The notes: a model not told the origin generated them from the letters alone. Counted from the first letter of the stretch, positions 1-8,107 are shown. The stretch: DNA of 20,784 bases from an uncultured Bacilli bacterium (GCA_947628635.1 CANRAX010000008.1:1-20784), one strand, 5' to 3'. Program-made: numbers and translations.

Positions 1-75
1 GCTCGTAGCTCAGTTGGATAGAGTGTTTGGCTACGAACCAAAAGGTCAGGGGTTCGAATCCCTTCGAGCGCACCA
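1..75 (+). tRNA. tRNA-Arg (anticodon ACG), 5' end cut by window
   Basis: A cloverleaf can be drawn with anticodon ACG at 33-35 in the loop CTACGAA, between stem arms TTTGG and CCAAA. The T arm contains GGTTCGAATCC and the 3' end CGAGCGC + A + CCA is encoded. The acceptor 3' arm (65-71) needs a 5' partner GCGCTCG, but the window starts at GCTCG, so the first two bases lie outside. ACG (read as inosine-CG) decodes CGT/CGC/CGA arginine codons. Confidence 0.95.
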
Positions 76-81
76 TTATGT

Positions 82-158
82 CGGGAAGTGGCTCAACTTG
101 GTAGAGCACGTGGTTTGGGACCATGGGGTTGCAGGTTCAAATCCTGTCTTCCCGACCA
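82..158 (+). tRNA. tRNA-Pro (anticodon TGG)
   Basis: Acceptor arm CGGGAAG (82-88) pairs with CTTCCCG (148-154), followed by A and an encoded CCA. The anticodon stem CGTGG/CCATG encloses the loop TTTGGGA with anticodon TGG at 116-118. The T loop has GGTTCAAATCC. It lies six bases after the Arg tRNA, so the two are probably one transcript that continues from the left of the window. Confidence 0.96.
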
Positions 159-168
159 TTTATGAATT

Positions 169-190
169 AACCTTATTTTTTAAGGTTTTT
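169..190 (+). terminator. Terminator of the tRNA transcript
   Basis: Inverted repeat AACCTTA (169-175) and TAAGGTT (181-187) with a five-T loop, followed by more T residues. It lies ten bases after the Pro tRNA. The stem is A/T-rich, so strength is uncertain. Confidence 0.7.
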
Positions 191-283
191 ATTTTTGATA
201 GATTTATCAGATTAGTAAGCTAATTAATGAATCTTTTTAAAAATTTCTTTTTCGCGATATGATAAGATAATAAATTACAAAAT

Positions 284-316
284 AAATTCTCAATCCTTGA
301 TGATTAGAGATTTTTT
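284..316 (+). terminator. Possible second hairpin terminator
   Basis: TCTCAATC (288-295) pairs with GATTAGAGA (302-310) with one bulged base, followed by six T. It could back up the tRNA terminator or separate it from the convergent zinc-ribbon gene. The remaining bases of 191-385 show no gene. Confidence 0.4.
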
Positions 317-385
317 ATTTGAAAAAATTCAACAAAATATTCTAACTAAACTATCAATAAAATCAAATGCTTTTATTTATATGTT

Positions 386-919
386 TTAGTAATTAAGAAA
401 ATAAAAAAGCAAAAACAAAGATATGACAAATATAATAGAAAAAATAACATTTACTTTATTGCCATCTCCTAATTTTACAATATCATCTTTAGATTTAGCT
501 AATTTTTTTGTTAATAATTTTAAATAGATTTCATTGGAAAGCATAACATAGATTAGTCTTGATAATAAAAACGTAATTAACATTACTGGTATATCAAAAT
601 TTAAATAAAAATTGGGCAGAGGAGTGTTGAGAAAAGTTTGGGCAATAACTCTTGAATTATAGATTATATAAACATCTAAAAGAGTAAGAACAGTTCCTAA
701 GACAAAATAGTTGCGATAACTAAAATAAAGAGGTCCTAGGATAAAAATTTCTTTAGCATTTTCATTATGAATAATTGTTTCAAAATCATTACCTAAATAT
801 TTTTCTAATTTAGAAGCTTCTATTTTCTTTTTAGTATCAATTATATTTCCATTTGCCATATAGCCACAGTACATACAAAAATCTTTATGAAGTGGTTTTC
901 CACATTTAGGACATTTCAT
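386..919 (-). CDS. Zinc-ribbon membrane protein of unknown function
   Basis: 177 residues. The N-terminus is a short zinc ribbon with Cys3, Cys6, Cys15 and Cys18 (CPKCG, CMYCG), followed by a charged linker to about residue 60. Three hydrophobic segments follow, near 70-88, 109-127 and 156-175, so this is an integral membrane protein with a cytosolic metal-binding head. Such zinc_ribbon_2-like heads occur on many Bacillota membrane proteins with no assigned role. The start is supported by AGGTG six bases upstream on the minus strand. It stands alone, facing the tRNA genes and divergent from the radical SAM operon. I do not recognise the family; no partner gene suggests a function. Confidence 0.8.
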   Translation of the reverse strand: MKCPKCGKPLHKDFCMYCGYMANGNIIDTKKKIEASKLEKYLGNDFETIIHNENAKEIFILGPLYFSYRNYFVLGTVLTLLDVYIIYNSRVIAQTFLNTPLPNFYLNFDIPVMLITFLLSRLIYVMLSNEIYLKLLTKKLAKSKDDIVKLGDGNKVNVIFSIIFVISLFLLFYFLNY

Positions 920-941
920 ATTACACCTACTTATTATTTTA

Positions 942-980
942 ATTATAAACTATTTTGTTAACAATTTGTAAAATAGTAAC
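942..980 (-). promoter_or_regulatory. Promoter of the zinc-ribbon gene with an inverted repeat
   Basis: On the minus strand a TATAAT (947-942) lies upstream of the gene. A poor -35 (TTTACA/TTACAA) sits 18-19 bases further up. An inverted repeat ACTATTTT (949-956) / AAAATAGT (970-977) around TTGTTAACAA fills the spacer and -35 zone and might be an operator. The sites are seen; the function is inferred. Confidence 0.4.
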
Positions 981-1031
981 TTATTTTCAAAGATTTTACA
1001 CCTATTAGAAAAAATTGGTAATAATTTTTAA

Positions 1032-1045
1032 CGAACAAATGTTTA
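1032..1045 (+). promoter_or_regulatory. LexA (SOS) box upstream of the radical SAM operon
   Basis: CGAACAAATGTTTA matches the Gram-positive LexA operator CGAAC-N4-GTTCG at 8 of 10 fixed positions, and the centre AAAT is a common one. It overlaps the -35 element at 1042-1047, so bound LexA would block RNA polymerase. lexA is in this window (15836-16453), and its own promoter carries the closely similar CAAACAAATGTTTA. Confidence 0.75.
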
Positions 1046-1070
1046 CATTGTGAAAAATTTGTTATATAAT
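1042..1070 (+). promoter_or_regulatory. Promoter of the radical SAM / DUF4130 / chaperonin operon
   Basis: TTTACA (1042-1047), a 17-base spacer and a perfect TATAAT (1065-1070). The expected transcript start is near 1077, giving a leader of only about ten bases that consists mainly of the GGTGAT ribosome-binding site at 1077-1082. Confidence 0.75.
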
Positions 1071-1087
1071 TTTAATGGTGATAGTGT

Positions 1088-2302
1088 ATGAATTTAAAAG
1101 AAAAATTAACTATACTTGCGGATAGTGCCAAGTATGATGCATCTTGTTCATCTAGTGGTAGCAAAAATAGACAAAATAAAATTGGTAATACAAATGTGGC
1201 AGGTATATGTCATTCTTTTTCTAGTGATGGAAGGTGTATATCTTTACTAAAAATACTTATGACTAATTGTTGTATATTTGATTGTAAATATTGTTTAAAT
1301 AGAAGAAGTAATAGTATAAAAAGAGCTTGTTTTACTCCAGAGGAAGTATGTGAATTAGTTATTAATTTTTACCGAAGAAATTACATAGAAGGATTATTTT
1401 TAAGTTCTGGTATTATAAAAAGTCCTGATTATACAATGAATTTAATGATAGAGGCAATAAGCCTTCTTCGTAATAAATATCATTTTGGTGGTTATATTCA
1501 TGCCAAGGCTATTCCAGGGGCTAGTGAAGCTTTACTAAAAAGGTTGGGTAATCTTGTTGACAGACTTAGTGCAAATGTTGAATTACCTACGGAAACTGGT
1601 CTAAAATTACTTGCCCCTAACAAAGATAATGAAAAAGTTAGTAAAATAATGAATTATGTTAAGAATAATAAAAGCAGAAGGTTTGTACCAGCTGGTCAAA
1701 GTACACAGATGATTATTGGGGCAACTAGGGAAAGTGATTTAGATATTATGAATAAAAGTGAAAATATGTATAACAGTTATCACTTGAAAAGAGTTTTTTA
1801 TTCTGCTTATATTCCCGTTAACAGTGATAAAATGCTTCCTACTATAAAAAAGCCGCCATTAGTAAGAGAAAACCGTCTATATCAAGCAGACTGGTTATTA
1901 CGTTTCTATAACTTTAAAGTAAATGATATTTTAGATAAAGATAATCCCAATTTTAATTTGCTTCTAGATCCAAAAGCGGATTGGGCCTTAAGACATTTAA
2001 ATGAATTTCCTAAAGAAATAAATAAAGCTTCATATAATGATTTATTAAAAATTCCGGGAATTGGTATTACTTCTGCTAAAAGAATTGTTTCTTCAAGACG
2101 TTATTTTAAGATTACTTTTAATGATTTAAGTAAAATGGGAATTGTTTTAAAAAGAGCCAAGTATTTTATTACTTGTGATGGAAAATATTTTACAGATATT
2201 AATTTCTTTAAAAAAAGTTTTATTGAAAGAAATTTGGTTTTAGAAGATAAAGTAAAAGATGATACTAAAAAAATAGAACAGTTGGTTTTGTTTAATGAAT
2301 AG
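1088..2302 (+). CDS. Putative DNA modification/repair radical SAM protein (TIGR03916 type)
   Basis: 404 residues. The radical SAM signature CxxxCxxC is Cys62, Cys66, Cys69 and should bind a 4Fe-4S cluster and S-adenosylmethionine. Three further cysteines (20, 41, 50) lie upstream. A helix-hairpin-helix DNA-binding motif with PGIG lies at about 316-338. This arrangement, together with the next gene, fits the family described as a putative DNA modification/repair radical SAM protein, normally found beside a DUF4130-type partner and often a uracil-DNA glycosylase. The substrate is not known. The start is set by GGTGAT at 1077-1082. The last eight bases overlap the next gene. The LexA box over the promoter predicts induction by DNA damage. 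The family call rests on remembered motifs. Confidence 0.85.
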   Translation: MNLKEKLTILADSAKYDASCSSSGSKNRQNKIGNTNVAGICHSFSSDGRCISLLKILMTNCCIFDCKYCLNRRSNSIKRACFTPEEVCELVINFYRRNYIEGLFLSSGIIKSPDYTMNLMIEAISLLRNKYHFGGYIHAKAIPGASEALLKRLGNLVDRLSANVELPTETGLKLLAPNKDNEKVSKIMNYVKNNKSRRFVPAGQSTQMIIGATRESDLDIMNKSENMYNSYHLKRVFYSAYIPVNSDKMLPTIKKPPLVRENRLYQADWLLRFYNFKVNDILDKDNPNFNLLLDPKADWALRHLNEFPKEINKASYNDLLKIPGIGITSAKRIVSSRRYFKITFNDLSKMGIVLKRAKYFITCDGKYFTDINFFKKSFIERNLVLEDKVKDDTKKIEQLVLFNE

Positions 2303-3044
2303 GGAAGAATTTATTTACTTATATGATGGCTCTTTTACTAATCTTTTAAATTTATGTATTTTACTAATTAAAAAGAGAATAATTCCTTTAAATATAAAAT
2401 CTGAAGAATATCAACCTAATTTATTAGAAGAAGTGATTAAATTAGATTGTACTGAAACAATCAATGTTGAAGAATTTGTAAGACTATTTTCTAAACGTAT
2501 TTTTAAAACTATTTATTACTTATTTATTTCGAATGATATTAATAAGGAACTTATTATTTATTATTTTCTTATTCATAGTTTGAAATATAAAGATAAAATT
2601 TATTATATGCGTAATTTAAAAAGTGTAGCTAAAGCTTTAAAAATAGAAAAATATGTTGGAAGAGAAAATCACAAATTCAAAGGCTTTTTACGTTTTAAAG
2701 AATTAGAAAATAATGTTTTATATGCTGAAATTAATCCTGAAAATAATATTTTATTTATTCTCTCCAAACATTTTGAAACAAGATTAGCTAATGAATATTT
2801 TATTATTAAGGACGTTGGAAGAAAGATATTAAGTGTTTATGATAAAAAAAATATTTATATTGTTAGTGAAGATGAGTTCTTACCAATAACTAATCTTTCA
2901 ACCAATGAAAAATTCATACAAGATTTATGGAAAAGTTTTTATAAAACAATTGGTATTAAAGAAAGAAAAAATAATCGCTGTCGAATGAACTTTATGCCGA
3001 AAAAATATTGGAAATATATTATAGAAGTGAGTGATGAAAAATGA
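2295..3044 (+). CDS. DUF4130 / TIGR03915-type DNA metabolism protein, partner of the radical SAM protein
   Basis: 249 residues, with no membrane segment. Family hallmarks are seen in order: YDGSF at 10-14, HKFKGFLRF at 126-134, and a C-terminal block with ERKN near 223 and MPKKYWKY at 234-241. These are typical of the conserved partner of TIGR03916 radical SAM proteins. In many bacteria this protein is followed by or fused to a uracil-DNA glycosylase-like domain; no such domain is present here, and the length fits the partner domain alone. The ATG lies inside the end of the upstream gene (eight-base overlap) with no clear ribosome-binding site, suggesting translational coupling. Its stop overlaps the next start as ATGA. 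The biochemical role is unknown. Confidence 0.82.
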   Translation: MNREEFIYLYDGSFTNLLNLCILLIKKRIIPLNIKSEEYQPNLLEEVIKLDCTETINVEEFVRLFSKRIFKTIYYLFISNDINKELIIYYFLIHSLKYKDKIYYMRNLKSVAKALKIEKYVGRENHKFKGFLRFKELENNVLYAEINPENNILFILSKHFETRLANEYFIIKDVGRKILSVYDKKNIYIVSEDEFLPITNLSTNEKFIQDLWKSFYKTIGIKERKNNRCRMNFMPKKYWKYIIEVSDEK

Positions 3045-4582
3045 AAAAAGTTATATATGGAAAAGAATTAACAGAAAAAATGGATTTGGCTATTAATTTA
3101 CTCTGCAATACTGTTAAAACGACTTTAGGACCAAAGGGTAGTAATGTTATAATTGATCATTCTTCTTTTAGTCCATTTATTACTAATGATGGTGTTACCA
3201 TTGCTTCTAATATTGAAAGTGAAGATGAGGTTGTTAATACAATTTTAGAGCTTGCTAAAGAAGCTTCAATTAAAACTAATAATAGTGTTGGTGATGGTAC
3301 TACTACAACTCTTGTTTTACTACAAAAAATATATCAAGAAGGGCAAAAATTAATAAGTGATGGTGTAAACCCTATATTTTTGAAAAAAGAATTGCAAAAA
3401 AGAAAAGAAGCAATTGTTGATGAAATTAGACAAAGAAGTATAATTCCTACGGATTCTTTACTTTTAAAAATAGCTTGTACTTCAAGTAACTCTTTAGAAA
3501 TAGGACAAAATGTTTACAAGGCTTTTTTACTTGCTAAAAAACACAATTTCATAAAAGTTGAACAAAGTAATAATGAAAAAACTTTTATAAGTAAAAAATG
3601 TGGTTATATAACAGATAGTAACATTGCTTCCTTTTACTTTTTCAAAGATAAAGAAAAAATTATATTAGACAATCCAAATATTTTATTAATTAATGATTGC
3701 TTAAATGATATAGAAGAAATTAGCGAATTAGTAAATGAAGTTGTTGTAAAAAAAGAAAAATTAGTTATAATTAGTGAATATTATAGTGATTATTTTATAA
3801 AACAAGTAGTATCTTTATATTTAGAAGAAAATGTAGAAATTTATTTATTAAAATGGAGTGAATTTGGTAAAAGAAGACTTGATATAATTAATGATATATC
3901 TCTAATTACTGATAGTAAAGTTTGTGATAATAATATTTCTTATGAGAATATAGGCAGATGTCGTAAAGTAGAAATTGCTAAAGAAGAGGTTGTATTTATT
4001 TATGATAATAATGCCAAAATAAATAAAAAAGTTTTAGAAATTGAAAAAAGATTAAATGAAGAAAAAGATGAATTTGAAAAAGAATTTTTAAATAAACGTC
4101 TTTCTATGCTACAAGATGGATTGGTTGTAATAGAGGTTGGTGCTTCAACTAAAATTGAACAAAAAGAAAAAAAGATGCGTTATGATGATGCTGTATGTGC
4201 TATAAATTCAGCTTTAAATGGTATAGTTTTAGGTGGAGGAGTAACTTTTTATGAAATTAGTGAAAAATTATTAGTTAATGATAATATTGATAAAATTTTT
4301 AAATTAAGTTTGGCTGAAATATTAAAACAAATATTATATAATGCTGGTGTTTTTGATGAAAAAATAATTGAAGAAATCAAGAAGAGCAATTTTCAAAAAA
4401 TATATAATGTAAAAAGTTCTTTATTTGAAAAGAACAAGCAAATAAATATTTTTGACGCAACGGATGTATTAATAAATGCTTTAAATAACGCTGTATCAAT
4501 TGCTTCAATGCTTTTGACAACTACTTCTTTGATAATTAACGAATACAAACAAGAAATAAATACAAATGAATTAGACATATGA
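3041..4582 (+). CDS. Divergent GroEL-like (group I) chaperonin
   Basis: 513 residues, slightly short of GroEL (about 540-550) and lacking the GGM tail. The ATP-handling residues are kept: LGPKG at 29-33, NDG at 49-51 (Asp50 matches E. coli Asp52), GDGTTT at 84-89 (Asp85 matches Asp87), Asp383 in the position of the catalytic Asp398, GGG near 398-400, and Asp472 as in the DPTKV motif. The apical domain is much altered: GYISPYF of GroEL is GYITDSN at 188-194, which removes aromatic residues of the substrate/GroES-binding face. No groES precedes it; instead it overlaps the DUF4130 gene by four bases (ATGA) and ends the operon behind the LexA box. I infer an ATP-driven chaperonin paralogue with changed clients. 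Whether it is the only GroEL of the genome cannot be seen, so no symbol is given. Confidence 0.88.
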   Translation: MKKVIYGKELTEKMDLAINLLCNTVKTTLGPKGSNVIIDHSSFSPFITNDGVTIASNIESEDEVVNTILELAKEASIKTNNSVGDGTTTTLVLLQKIYQEGQKLISDGVNPIFLKKELQKRKEAIVDEIRQRSIIPTDSLLLKIACTSSNSLEIGQNVYKAFLLAKKHNFIKVEQSNNEKTFISKKCGYITDSNIASFYFFKDKEKIILDNPNILLINDCLNDIEEISELVNEVVVKKEKLVIISEYYSDYFIKQVVSLYLEENVEIYLLKWSEFGKRRLDIINDISLITDSKVCDNNISYENIGRCRKVEIAKEEVVFIYDNNAKINKKVLEIEKRLNEEKDEFEKEFLNKRLSMLQDGLVVIEVGASTKIEQKEKKMRYDDAVCAINSALNGIVLGGGVTFYEISEKLLVNDNIDKIFKLSLAEILKQILYNAGVFDEKIIEEIKKSNFQKIYNVKSSLFEKNKQINIFDATDVLINALNNAVSIASMLLTTTSLIINEYKQEINTNELDI

Positions 4583-4588
4583 TATAAT
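4559..4588 (+). promoter_or_regulatory. Possible promoter for the gene at 4611
   Basis: A perfect TATAAT (4583-4588) starts right after the chaperonin stop codon. The best -35 candidate is only AATACA (4559-4564, 18-base spacer). It may add transcription to the downstream genes; read-through from the operon promoter is equally possible. Confidence 0.4.
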
Positions 4589-4610
4589 TAGTGATGAAGG
4601 GACATATTTT

Positions 4611-5375
4611 ATGAAAAGAAAGAAAATTATTGGTTTAATAATTTTATTAGTTATCTTACTAGGTTATATTGGTTTGAAGATTTTTTTTCTAAATTTTTAT
4701 AACACCAAGGATATTATCTCAAAACAGAATTTGCAAAAAGTAAAATTTAGTGAACCTTTAGTTATAAAAACTAAAACAAATATTGAAGATTATTTAATGC
4801 ATAATAATGTAAAGATAAGAAATGATTTTAAAAATTTTGAATACAAAAAAGAAACTAAAGGACCAACCATATATTATTATACTTTAAAAGATTATTCTGA
4901 AAAAAATGAAAATGAGAAGATAAATCCTACTTTTATGATGTCTACTGGTTTTACGTATTTAGAATATTTAAAGGAAGATGAAGTTAATTATTTTAATGTT
5001 AAAAGCCGAGAAGTTAGTAGTAAGGAAAGATTAGCTTTTTTGAAGAAAAATAAGATAGATAGTGATTTGGACTTATTTAGACTTATAGAAAAATATAAAA
5101 ATAAGCAATTAAAAAATACTATCTTTACATCTTTTAAACAAATAAAAGGAAATTATTCAGTTTTATTAATGGCAAGTGTATTTATGCCAGATGTAGAAAG
5201 TATTACCGAAATTAAAGGCGATTATAAGGGATATATCCTTAACTTAGGAAATGCTAAAGAAGTAAGTATAATTGATGGTAAGAAGAAATATATTTTTACA
5301 TTTTTTAATAAAGATTATTTTACAGATCAATATATAAAAGAATTATTAGAAACAATAATAATAGATAGAGGTTAA
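4611..5375 (+). CDS. Membrane-anchored protein of unknown function
   Basis: 254 residues. A basic N-terminus (MKRKK) leads into one hydrophobic segment at about 5-28, either an anchor or an uncleaved signal; there is no lipobox cysteine. The remainder is hydrophilic, rich in Lys, Glu and Tyr, and should lie outside the membrane, with no motif I recognise. The start is set by AAGGGA at 4597-4602, eight bases before the ATG. It ends three bases before the metallo-hydrolase gene, so the two are co-transcribed. Function unknown. Confidence 0.75.
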   Translation: MKRKKIIGLIILLVILLGYIGLKIFFLNFYNTKDIISKQNLQKVKFSEPLVIKTKTNIEDYLMHNNVKIRNDFKNFEYKKETKGPTIYYYTLKDYSEKNENEKINPTFMMSTGFTYLEYLKEDEVNYFNVKSREVSSKERLAFLKKNKIDSDLDLFRLIEKYKNKQLKNTIFTSFKQIKGNYSVLLMASVFMPDVESITEIKGDYKGYILNLGNAKEVSIIDGKKKYIFTFFNKDYFTDQYIKELLETIIIDRG

Positions 5376-5378
5376 GTT

Positions 5379-6245
5379 ATGGAATTAATTAAAGTAGGAG
5401 AAAAAACTTATTATATAAAAAATCTTGTTAATATAGGAGTTTATAAAATTAATGATAAAGAAGTATATCTAATTGATAGTGGTAGTGATAAAGACAGTGG
5501 TAAAAAAATTTTAAAAATCCTTGATGAAAATAATTTACAAGTAAAAGCAATTATTAATACTCATTCACATGCTGATCATATTGGTGGTAATAAAGTTATT
5601 CAAGACAGAACCAATTGCAAAATATATTCTTTTGGCGTTGAAAAAGAATTTATTAATCATCCAATACTGGAGCCAACATTTCTTTTTGGAGGATATCCAT
5701 TTAAAGATTTAGAAAATAAATTTCTAAGAGCTAAAGAAAGTGAAGTAAGTGATTTGCCATTACCAACCGACCTAACTTATTTTTCTTTAGGTGGACATTC
5801 TTTTGATATGATAGGAGTTAAAACCAGTGATGATGTTTATTTTTTAGCTGATGCTTTAATAAGTAAAGAAACAATAGAAAAGTATAGCTTATTTTTTCTT
5901 TATGATGTTGAAAAATATTTGGAAACACTTACTTTTTTAGAAAAACAGGAGGCAAAATTATTTATTTTATCTCATTGTGAAGCAACTACTGATATAAAAG
6001 AATTAATTAAAGTAAATAGGGAAAAAATAGAAGAAATTTTAAATGTTTTGACTGGATTATGTGAAGAAAAAATAGCTTTTGATGACTTATTGAAAAAGGT
6101 TTTCGAATATTACAATTTAATTATGAATACTAATCAATACGTCTTAATAAGTTCAACTATTAAATCTTATCTTTCTTATTTAATTAATAATAATAGAATT
6201 AAATATGAATTTTCAGATAATAAAATGTATTACTATAAAGTTTAG
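5379..6245 (+). CDS. Metallo-beta-lactamase-fold hydrolase
   Basis: 288 residues. The metal-binding signature HSHADH occupies 62-67, and further candidate ligands are His140 (GGHS), Asp158 (LADAL) and His199 (LSHC), the expected order for a two-metal hydrolase of this fold. There is no signal peptide, so it should be cytosolic. The C-terminal third (about 210-288) is helical and may shape the substrate pocket. General members cleave thioesters such as glutathione adducts, lactones or phosphoesters; the substrate cannot be chosen from the sequence. The start has AGAGG nine bases upstream. It is placed between the anchored unknown protein and rarA with almost no spacing. No key residue is missing. 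Confidence 0.85.
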   Translation: MELIKVGEKTYYIKNLVNIGVYKINDKEVYLIDSGSDKDSGKKILKILDENNLQVKAIINTHSHADHIGGNKVIQDRTNCKIYSFGVEKEFINHPILEPTFLFGGYPFKDLENKFLRAKESEVSDLPLPTDLTYFSLGGHSFDMIGVKTSDDVYFLADALISKETIEKYSLFFLYDVEKYLETLTFLEKQEAKLFILSHCEATTDIKELIKVNREKIEEILNVLTGLCEEKIAFDDLLKKVFEYYNLIMNTNQYVLISSTIKSYLSYLINNNRIKYEFSDNKMYYYKV

Positions 6246-6254
6246 GTGATGTTT

Positions 6255-7580
6255 ATGCACAATTTATTTGATACTGATAAATTAGACTCAGTTTATGTTC
6301 CTTTAGCTGAAAAAATGCGACCACAAAGTTTGGATGATTTTTATGGTCAAGAAGAGATAGTAGGAAAAAATTCACCTATTAGAAAAATGCTTGAAAGTGA
6401 TAATATTTCATCAATGATATTTTATGGCCCTCCTGGTGTAGGAAAAACAACTTTAGCCAAAATTATTGCTAAAAGTAGCAATTCAGCCTTTTTAGAATTA
6501 AGTGCCGTAACGGCAGGTGTAAAAGATATAAAAGAATTTATTGAAATTGGTAAGTTTAATAAAGTAAATGGTAAAAAAACAATTGTTTTTGTTGATGAAA
6601 TTCATCGTTTTAATAAAGCCCAGCAAGATGCCTTTTTACCACATGTTGAAAATGGTAATATTATTTTAATAGGTGCAACGACAGAAAATCCTTCGTTTGA
6701 GGTAAATTCAGCTTTACTTTCAAGATGTAAAGTTTATGTTTTAAAAAGTTTAACGAAAGAAGAAATTATTAAAATTATTAAAAGGGCATTAGGGGAGAAT
6801 AGTGCTTATCAAAATGTTTCGATTGATGAAGATAGTTTATATGTAATTGCTGGTATTAGTAATGGTGATGCTAGAAGTGCTCTTAATACCTTAGAAAGTC
6901 TAATTAATGTTGCTCCTCTAAAAAAAGGAAAAGTAACTATTACTAAAAAAGAAATTGAACATGTTTTGCAAAGTAAAACCTTTTTATATGATAAAAAAGG
7001 TGAAGAACATTATAATTTAATTTCAGCTTTACATAAATCAATGCGCAATAGTGATCCCGATGCAGCTTTATATTATTTAGCAAGGATGTTAGAAGCAGGT
7101 GAAAATCCACTGTATATTGCTCGAAGACTTATTAGATTTGCATCAGAAGATATAGGTCTAGCTAATACAAATGCTTTATTGCAAGCAGTAGCGGCCTATC
7201 AATCAGCACATTATATTGGTATGCCTGAAGCCAGTGTTAATTTAGCTCAAGCTGTTGTCTACTTAAGCATATCTCCAAAATCAAATGCTTTATACAAAGC
7301 TTATGAAAACGTAAAAGCTGATGCAATTAAGACAGCTGATGAAAAAGTTCCATTGCATTTAAGAAATGCTGTTACAAAATTAGATAGTGAAATGGGTTAT
7401 GGCAATGGTTATAAATATGCTCATGACTATGAAGAAAATATTACGGCTATGGTTTGTTTACCAGAGTCTTTAAAAAATAAAAAATATTATCAACCAACAA
7501 ATAATGGTAATGAAAAAAATATTAGAGAAATTTTAAAAAGAATAGATAAAATTAAAAAATCTAAAAATGAAGAGGATTAG
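6255..7580 (+). CDS. rarA: Replication-associated recombination ATPase RarA (MgsA)
   Basis: 441 residues from the chosen ATG. AAA+ motifs: Walker A GPPGVGKT at 58-65, Walker B VFVDE at 111-115, sensor GATTEN at 140-145, and Arg157 in SALLSR as a candidate arginine finger. A helical C-terminal half follows (EDIGLAN, QAVAAYQSAHYIG), typical of the MgsA/WHIP-related tetramerisation region. RarA acts at stalled replication forks and interacts with single-strand binding protein in E. coli and B. subtilis. A longer reading from GTG at 6246 is possible, but that GTG is part of the AGGTGAT ribosome-binding site at 6244-6250, so ATG 6255 is preferred. Length and motifs are normal. In Bacillus rarA sits close to mnmA and tcdA, as here. 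Confidence 0.96.
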   Translation: MHNLFDTDKLDSVYVPLAEKMRPQSLDDFYGQEEIVGKNSPIRKMLESDNISSMIFYGPPGVGKTTLAKIIAKSSNSAFLELSAVTAGVKDIKEFIEIGKFNKVNGKKTIVFVDEIHRFNKAQQDAFLPHVENGNIILIGATTENPSFEVNSALLSRCKVYVLKSLTKEEIIKIIKRALGENSAYQNVSIDEDSLYVIAGISNGDARSALNTLESLINVAPLKKGKVTITKKEIEHVLQSKTFLYDKKGEEHYNLISALHKSMRNSDPDAALYYLARMLEAGENPLYIARRLIRFASEDIGLANTNALLQAVAAYQSAHYIGMPEASVNLAQAVVYLSISPKSNALYKAYENVKADAIKTADEKVPLHLRNAVTKLDSEMGYGNGYKYAHDYEENITAMVCLPESLKNKKYYQPTNNGNEKNIREILKRIDKIKKSKNEED

Positions 7581-7584
7581 TTAT

Positions 7585-8052
7585 ATGAAAAAGATAATTG
7601 AAGTTGATTTAGTTAATGAAGAAAATATATTTGAAAAATATAATAAAGAATTGGCAAGCAAAGAACTTATAAATTATATGATTAATGAGGTTGATCCTTT
7701 TAACAAAAAAGAAATGATAAATGTAATTTTTAATAATTTAACTAAGTTAAAAGAAGATGAATATATACTAACAATTAAAAAGACTTTAAAAATAGAATAT
7801 GAAAAATGTGTAAAGGAAATTGATCATAATAATATTTATCAATTCATTTATTTTTTAATTGGAATTATTTTGCTATTAATATCAACGCTTTTTAATTTTT
7901 CTTTTGTTTTTGAAGAAATATTTATTATTGGTGCGTGGGTATTAATATGGGAAACAATTGAAATACAAGTTTTTAGTGATACAAAAATAAAAAAAAGAAA
8001 GTTAGCTTTGACAAAACTTATGAAAAGTCAAATGAAAGAAATTGACGATTAA
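7585..8052 (+). CDS. Two-helix membrane protein of unknown function
   Basis: 155 residues from ATG 7585; an in-frame ATG at 7567 inside the end of rarA would add six residues. AGAGG at 7570-7574 is ten bases before ATG 7585 and fits that start better. The first 80 residues are charged and helical, then two hydrophobic segments lie near 84-104 and 107-125, the second ending in WVLIWETIEI, then a basic tail. This points to a cytosolic N-terminus with a hairpin in the membrane. I do not recognise a named family. It starts four bases after rarA and is probably co-transcribed. Confidence 0.75.
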   Translation: MKKIIEVDLVNEENIFEKYNKELASKELINYMINEVDPFNKKEMINVIFNNLTKLKEDEYILTIKKTLKIEYEKCVKEIDHNNIYQFIYFLIGIILLLISTLFNFSFVFEEIFIIGAWVLIWETIEIQVFSDTKIKKRKLALTKLMKSQMKEIDD

Positions 8053-8071
8053 TCTTAAACTATGTTAAAAT
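8042..8071 (+). promoter_or_regulatory. Promoter of mnmA
   Basis: TTGACG (8042-8047), an 18-base spacer and TAAAAT (8066-8071) preceded by TG at 8063-8064 (extended -10). The -35 lies in the last codons of the upstream gene. Confidence 0.65.
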
Positions 8072-8107
8072 AGCACAATTGAAAAGAACTTTTAAAGAGG
8101 TGATTTT

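Noticed and set aside
14..223. 69-residue open frame over the tRNA genes
   Set aside because: It runs through two well-formed tRNA genes and their terminator.
4393..4578. Minus-strand frame opposite the chaperonin 3' end
   Set aside because: Shadow of a real, conserved gene; no ribosome-binding site.
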